Source: Zonotrichia leucophrys gambelii
Lineage: Eukaryota; Chordata; Aves; Passeriformes; Passerellidae
Assembly: GCF_028769735.1 (NCBI RefSeq)
Contig: NC_088172.1
Coordinates: 67,728,631 to 67,792,630, forward strand
DNA: 64,000 nucleotides
Reading direction: 5' to 3'
The notes beneath the pieces are model-generated. The model did no database searches, was not told the DNA's origin, and worked only from the letters and a program-made list of their open reading frames with translations. This document shows, piece by piece, positions 61,226 through 64,000 of this stretch. The position numbers and the translations under genes are program-made. How positions within the stretch are numbered: the stretch's first letter is position 1; every line of letters begins with the position of its first letter.

Positions 61226-61373
61226 GTTTCCACAGCAGAAGGTCTCTGTGTGCATCCCTCTTTGGGTAATACAGAGTCTGCATCAGGGCTGCCTTTGGGG
61301 TTTCCACAGCAGAAGGTCTCTGTGTGCATCCCTCTTTGGGTAATACAGAGTCTGCATCAGGGCTGCCTTTGGG
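61226..61373. repeat. Exact 74-bp tandem duplication
   Basis: 61226-61299 and 61300-61373 are identical at all 74 positions by eye. The unit begins GTTTCCACAGCAGAAGG and ends GGCTGCCTTTGGG. Absence of any mismatch means a very recent duplication, or an assembly artefact. The 191-codon minus-strand frame (61158-61733) runs through both copies, but it also crosses the LTR to the right, so it is not evidence for a gene. A copy-number polymorphism between individuals is plausible. Confidence 0.95.
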
Positions 61374-61597
61374 GTTTTGGCTCTCAGGGCTCTTTAGGAG
61401 ACCAGTAAACTTCTCTGCCTGGTGAGGGGCTGCATCACAGGGCTGGGCCCTGCCACAACAAATCCTGTGGGGCACCTCCAGCCACCAGGAAACCCCTGCA
61501 CCCTGTGACATCCTGCACAATGGACCATGCAGAACACTGAAGCTTCCAAGTATTTGTTGGTGTGGACTTGGTTCAGATGCCATGACATGGTTGTAAT

Positions 61598-62161
61598 GTA
61601 CTGTGCTGGATTTGGCTGGGGTAGAAATAATTTTCTTCATAGTGCTGGTATGACGGCGTGGTTTGAATTTGTGCTGGAAGCAGTGCTGATTACACAGGGT
61701 TGTTTTTGTTATTGCCGAGCAGGGCTTACACAAAAATAAGGGCTTTTCTTCTCATCCCACCCAACCAGTGAGTGGGCTGGGGGTGCACAAGGAGTTGGCA
61801 ACCACATCAAGGCTCCCATACTATATGAAATTATGCTTTGCAGATAAAGCTGGGAAAGAAGTAGGAAAAGGGTACATGTTGGAATCACCGCATTTCTCTT
61901 CCCAAGTCACTGCTACATGTGATGGAGCCCTGCTCTCATGGGGGTGGATAAATACTTGCCTGCTCATGGAAAGTGTTAAATGAACTCCTTGTTTTGCCTT
62001 GCTTGCGTGCATGCAGATTTCACTTTACCTACTAAACTGTCTTTATCTCAGTCCACAAATTTTCCCACTTCACTCTTGTGATTTTCTCCCTCACCAGCAG
62101 ATGGAGCAGTGAATGAGTGGCTGCGTGGTGCTTAATTGTCAGCTGGAGTTAAAAAATGATA
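61598..62161 (+). mobile_element. Degraded long avian ERV LTR (solo)
   Basis: About 560 bp matching in order a common avian LTR pattern I remember. It begins TGTACTGTGCTGGATTTGGC, then GAAATAATTTTCTTCATAGT, GCTGATTACACAGGG, GAGCAGGGCTTACAC and GGGGGTGCACAAGGAGTTGG. It continues with a decayed TATA region (CAGATAAAGCTGGGAAAG), GTGATGGAGCCCTGCT, ACTAAACTGTCTTTATCTC and GCTGCGTGGTGCTTAATTGT. It ends near TTAAAAAATGATA. Both the TATA box and the CA terminus have mutated, and no target duplication is clear, so it is older than the other LTRs here. I think it is ERVL-like, but that class is from memory. Confidence 0.75.
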
Positions 62162-64000
62162 TGCATAAAGCTTAAAAATATACCTGCTGAGTGGCTATGT
62201 AAATGTGTAAGTCCTCATGTTACGTGCATCCTGTGGGTGTATGTGGTTTTCTCCTTAATGAGTTTGGCAAGGATTTCTGGAGTGGAAGGAAGGCAGAGGA
62301 GAGGAAGAGTTTGCCATTCTTTGTACTGTGTGGCCCATTTTCCTCTTAAGTTAATTTATCTAGCAAATTATTTGTAATTGTGGGGACCTGTGACACTTGG
62401 CAACAGAGAGAGAGTTATGTCTTCTTGTGGCACATGGCAGTCGACATTTAAAAGCCACAATAAAATGAACTTTGTATTTGCCGGGAGGTGGTGGGTAGTG
62501 TAGCGTGGGCTGTGGTAGCATGTAGGGAAGATGTTTTTATGGCAGTTCTGGAAAGAATTGTTGTACTTTGCTTTCCTCTCTGGGTAACTGGACTCGGTGT
62601 CTCAGGTGATATTTTCAAGTATTAACCTGTCTGAAGCACTAACCTGCCTTTGACAGAAGATGGTAGGTCAGATCCTGCAGACTTCAAAATTCATTTGATT
62701 TCCAATAACTCTTTCCAACCAGTCTGGGCTTTTCATGCTGCCCTTGATAAACCTGGAAATGTTTTAGGTTAGATACCATACAGCTAGGGAATTTTGCAGG
62801 TTTCTGCTTTCAAATAAAACACCCCTAACAAATGAGAGTACTTCCAACGTACAATGTGGCTTTTCAAAGGTCCCTAAAAGATTAAGGAATATGTCAGGGG
62901 GTGAGTGCAGTGCCATTTTTCTTCCTTTCTGTGAGTTACAGCAAGTGGTAGGTTTATCAGCTGTTTCACACATTTTGATAGAGACAATACAAGCAAGCTT
63001 TTCTAAATCTGTGCTCTCGGTAGCTCTCCTGCTCTTCCTTCACTTGCAAGCCATCTTTTCTTAATGGTTATTGTTTTACTCTGTGCTATTATGCCCTGTT
63101 TGTTCCCTTTTTTTTTGTTTGTTTTTGGTCACCTTATCTCTCCCAAGAAATTGTAGCTCTCTGTTTTAATGCATAAAACAGGAGTATTTCCAGGATATAT
63201 ACAGCTATGCTCTTGAACTTGTGACATTTAAAGGGCAGTAGAATGCTAATGTGACTAATAAAACAGGAAAAATGGCTTTATATAAGTCAATGTGAAAATG
63301 GCTCAACCTACCTTTTAAATGGACTAATTTAAACAACATTCATTCATGGGGCATGGAGGGAAGGTGGAAAACTTGAGTGATACTGATAGAAGGATAAAAA
63401 GCAAAGCAAGCCCTTGTCACTCTCTTTTGACACCTTTAAAAAAGATCCAGCCAACTTTTCCTATGATGGGAACTCCTTACCGTTTATTTTCTGCAGAAGA
63501 TAGTTCACAAGAGTAATTGACTGTATGTATTTGTTTTGTTTTCATTCTGCTGTGAAAAATTTTATAACCTAAAAGCAAATTTATTGGATGTTTTTTACAT
63601 TGATTTTTGGATTTTTCTTTGAACATGTACTGTAAAGTTCCACATTTTATAGTTCAGTATTTCTAGCTAATGCTGTGAGGACTATGCAACCATCTATTAC
63701 ACTTGCAGGTCAAATCCTTTCTGAGCAATACTAAGGCTGTACTGATTTTACATGTATAACAGAGGGTTGCTAAATCATGAAATTATGTATATGAATTGAA
63801 AATGAAGGAAAGCACCCATAAGTTTTACATTTTTGACCTATACTTTCTACCCTGATCTAGGTTTCTCAGTCAACGTGGAAAAACACAAAGATTTTTTTAT
63901 TTATTGCAATTGTGAAAAGACCTCAAATAAGAAGAAAAATTTGTGATTATGACCCACAGTAATTCTAAGGTATGTTATTTTTCTGAATATAATTGGTTTA
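62162..64000. other. Unique AT-rich DNA to window end
   Basis: No gene, transposon or RNA gene recognised. A T-rich run lies at 63107-63126. Frames are 73 codons or shorter and unremarkable. Confidence 0.4.

Noticed and set aside
61158..61733. 191-codon minus-strand frame
   Set aside because: It runs from unique DNA through an exact tandem duplication into a degraded LTR. Frame openness is helped by the duplicated unit.
1..64000. CRISPR array, operon, ribosome-binding-site and prophage signals
   Set aside because: No regularly spaced repeats or gene clusters. All content is consistent with vertebrate nuclear DNA.

Overview
This looks like nuclear DNA from a bird, most likely a songbird. The evidence is repeat content. 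There are five to six CR1-type LINE fragments with the usual avian 3' end (TTCTATGATT-like octamers), several solo LTRs of avian endogenous-retrovirus type, and one young defective provirus. The background is AT-rich and CpG-poor, as in avian intergenic or intronic DNA. I find no complete protein-coding gene, rRNA or tRNA gene. Most open reading frames are under 130 codons, lie in repeats or low-complexity tracts, and look like chance frames.

Layout. At 1-1945 there is an old CR1/L3-like fragment, a solo LTR and an antisense CR1. From 1946 to 13488 the DNA is mostly unique, with a perfect 30-bp-stem inverted repeat (3287-3353) and a 65-bp direct duplication (6880-7025). A second solo LTR of the first family, with a clean 6-bp target duplication, lies at 13489-13801. 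From 13802 to 28253 there is a CR1, T/G-rich low-complexity DNA and another solo LTR (23008-23321). From 28254 to 47579 there are two sense CR1 ends, a candidate small exon (29161-29282) and T/G-rich DNA. From 47585 to 52174 there is an antisense LTR and then a 3.3-kb provirus. From 52175 to 64000 there is unique DNA, a CR1 with a reverse-transcriptase remnant, an exact 74-bp tandem duplication and a degraded long LTR.

The provirus (48886-52174) is the most informative locus. Its two 609-bp LTRs differ at 8 positions by my count and are flanked by the 6-bp duplication ATCAGG. It retains TATA and AATAAA signals, a primer-binding region and a polypurine tract. Between the LTRs there are only about 2.07 kb. 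No protease, reverse transcriptase or integrase is present. What remains is a 16-codon gag-like start, a CpG-rich segment unlike anything else in the window, and env-like scraps at the 3' end. The primer-binding region is unusual. The LTR end plus primer site is tandemly duplicated, and the first copy is complementary to tRNA-Asn well past the usual 18 nt, ending at about tRNA position 39.

Family assignments were made by eye from remembered consensus patterns. LTR boundaries supported by target-site duplications are firm; CR1 edges are approximate.
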